Below are positions 43,428 to 44,790 of a stretch of DNA of 44,790 nucleotides, in pieces. The position numbers and the translations under genes are program-made. The stretch spans positions 1 to 44,790 of the forward strand of contig DASYUT010000315.1 in NCBI GenBank assembly GCA_036000965.1. The letters are read 5' to 3'. Below the pieces are notes generated by a model. That model did no database searches and had not been told where the DNA came from. It saw only the letters and a list, made by a program, of their open reading frames with translations. The stretch comes from Actinomycetes bacterium (GTDB lineage: Bacteria > Actinomycetota > CALGFH01). The first letter of the stretch is position 1; every line of letters starts with the position of its first letter.

Positions 43428-44790
43428 CCGCCACTGCCACCGAGCCCGATGAGCTGACCGTCCCCACCACGCCGGCCGAGCTCGAAGAGTTCATGCGCGA
43501 CGCCAAGAAGATGAAGGCGCTGTTCGGCCAGAAGGACGGCTTCGCCACCTTCGTGCGCAACTACGCCAAGGCGGTGCACGACCGCGACCAGGAGATCGCC
43601 ACCCAGGTCCGGGAGGAGACCCAGCGGGTCCTGGCCGACTGGCTCAAGGAGCAGCGCGACGGCGAGGGCGTCGTCCCGGTCAACCTCGGCTTCACCAACC
43701 CCGAGGGCGTGCTGCGCAGCGCCGAGGCGCGTGGCGGGCTGCACAACCCCAAGGCGATGGGCGCGGTGCTGGACAAGGAGTTCGCCAGCTCGTCGGAGTT
43801 CTTCTCCCTGATCTGGCACAACCGGCAGCGCGACGCCGCGGCGCAGGGTCAGCTCCACCGGGTCCGCAACGCCTTCTCCTCCACCGTCCCCAGCGAGGGC
43901 GGGTTCCTCATCCCCGAGCAGCTCCGCTCGGAGCTGCTCCGGGTCTCGCTGGAGACCTCGATCGTGCGGCCCCGCGCCCGGATCATCCCGATGGAGACGC
44001 TCCGGGTTCCGTTCCCCGCGATCGACGACACCTCCCACGCCTCCAGCGTGTTCGGCGGCATCGTCGGCTACTGGACCGAAGAGGGCGCCGCGCTCACCGC
44101 CAGCCAGGCCAGCTTCGGCCGGATCGTCCTGGACGCCAAGAAGCTGACCGCCTACACCGAGGTCCCCAACGAGCTGATCTCCGACTCGATCACCTCGTTC
44201 CAGGCGTTCATCGACGAGATCTTCCCCGAGGCGCTCGGCTTCTACGAGGACGACGCCTTCATCAACGGCTCCGGCGTCGGGATGCCGCTCGGCTTCCTCA
44301 ACGGGTCGGCACGGATCACCGTCACCGAGAACTCGGCCAACCTGGTCAAGTTCGAGGACGTCGTCGCGATGTACTCGCGGATGCTGCCGTCCTCGCTCGG
44401 CCGCGCCGTGTGGATCGCCTCCATCGACGTGTTCCCGCAGCTCGCGGCCATGGTGGTGCCCGGCGGCGCCGCGCCGAACGCGGTCTGGCTGTCCAACGGC
44501 CAGATCATCGACGGGCCGCCGATGACGATCTTCGGCCGGCCGGTCTACTTCACCGAGAAGGTGCCCAAGCTCGGGGTCACCGGCGCGCTCAACTTCGTCG
44601 ACTTCGGCTTCTACCTGATCGGCGACCGGCAGGTCATGAGCGCCATGTCCTCGCCGCACTTCAAGTTCCAGAACGACCAGACCGCCTACCGCATCATCGA
44701 GCGCGTCGACGGCCGCCCGTGGCTCAACTCGCCCATCACGCCCAAGAACAGCTCCGCGACCCTCAGCCCCATCGTCACCCTGCTCAGCGC
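43424..44790 (+). CDS. Major capsid protein (HK97 fold), 5' part
   Basis: Starts at TTG 43424, overlapping the protease stop, and continues across the circle junction to 145, 456 residues in all. An N-terminal helical delta-domain of about 145 residues (AELEEFMRDAKKMKALFGQK) is followed by PSEGGFLIPEQLRSELLRVS, ETSIVRPRARIIPMETLRVP, EEGAALTASQASFGRI, KLTAYTEVPNELISDS and GSGVGMPLGFLN, the order of an HK97-type capsid. The delta domain is probably removed by the protease. Confidence 0.93.
   Translation, partial: MTATATEPDELTVPTTPAELEEFMRDAKKMKALFGQKDGFATFVRNYAKAVHDRDQEIATQVREETQRVLADWLKEQRDGEGVVPVNLGFTNPEGVLRSAEARGGLHNPKAMGAVLDKEFASSSEFFSLIWHNRQRDAAAQGQLHRVRNAFSSTVPSEGGFLIPEQLRSELLRVSLETSIVRPRARIIPMETLRVPFPAIDDTSHASSVFGGIVGYWTEEGAALTASQASFGRIVLDAKKLTAYTEVPNELISDSITSFQAFIDEIFPEALGFYEDDAFINGSGVGMPLGFLNGSARITVTENSANLVKFEDVVAMYSRMLPSSLGRAVWIASIDVFPQLAAMVVPGGAAPNAVWLSNGQIIDGPPMTIFGRPVYFTEKVPKLGVTGALNFVDFGFYLIGDRQVMSAMSSPHFKFQNDQTAYRIIERVDGRPWLNSPITPKNSSATLSPIVTLLS
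44650..44790. repeat. Terminal direct repeat (contig circularisation overlap), right copy
   Basis: Exact copy of 1-141. Removing one copy gives a circle of about 44,649 bp. Confidence 0.95.

Noticed and set aside
43277-44659. Long minus-strand open frame (460 codons) opposite the capsid gene
   Set aside because: It is the GC-rich mirror of the capsid reading frame, full of Asp, Gly, Arg and Val repeats with no domain, and the plus strand holds a clear HK97 capsid.

Overview
The window is best read as one complete, circular genome of a temperate, siphovirus-like actinobacterial phage, opened inside its major capsid gene. The first 141 bases (1-141) are identical to the last 141 (44650-44790), and joining them restores one uninterrupted HK97-type capsid gene (43424-44790 continued at 142-145). 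The real circle is therefore about 44,649 bp. The host is very probably a high-GC actinomycete: base composition is strongly GC-rich, starts are often GTG, genes overlap by ATGA/GTGA, and the genome encodes WhiB-like, BldC-like and GntR/UTRA regulators.

Layout. (1) 42420-9953, plus strand through the junction: ClpP-like protease, capsid, head decoration and connector proteins, tail terminator, two tail-tube-type proteins, a gpG/gpGT pair with a canonical -1 slippery site, a short tape measure, and two tip proteins. (2) 10102-16639, plus: a GntR regulator followed by DUF2637/SpdB-like, FtsK/TraSA-like translocase, winged-helix and endonuclease VII-like genes, then many small membrane proteins. 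This resembles the transfer region of actinomycete integrative conjugative elements (AICEs). (3) 16825-19964, plus: lysis region with membrane proteins and a GH25 endolysin with a probable internal start. (4) 19974-21079, minus: two genes of unknown role. (5) 21469-24718: excisionase-like gene, convergent tyrosine integrase, a candidate repressor with duplicated domains, and a divergent Cro-like HTH gene. (6) 24845-38066, plus: early/accessory genes including a PD-(D/E)XK nuclease, a replication initiator with lambda-O-style iterons, BldC-like and WhiB-like regulators, a C5 and an amino DNA methyltransferase, many small zinc-ribbon proteins and several tiny membrane proteins. (7) 38024-42315, minus: packaging block (terminase small and large subunits, portal), inverted relative to the protease-capsid block.

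The genes appear to be tied together by two repeated operator-like motifs that no single gene explains. A GntR-type dyad (TTRGTAC-N4-GTACYAA) sits in the GntR, transfer-operon and integrase promoters, twice exactly inside a 17-bp promoter spacer. A second dyad, GACAGNCTGT, occurs at least six times, each time upstream of a transcription unit that includes the lysis, early, nuclease and structural operons. The most unusual proposition is a phage whose integration functions and an AICE-like DNA-transfer cassette share one repressor. No tRNA, rRNA, CRISPR array or insertion sequence was seen. All protein family calls are from reading motifs; no database search was run.
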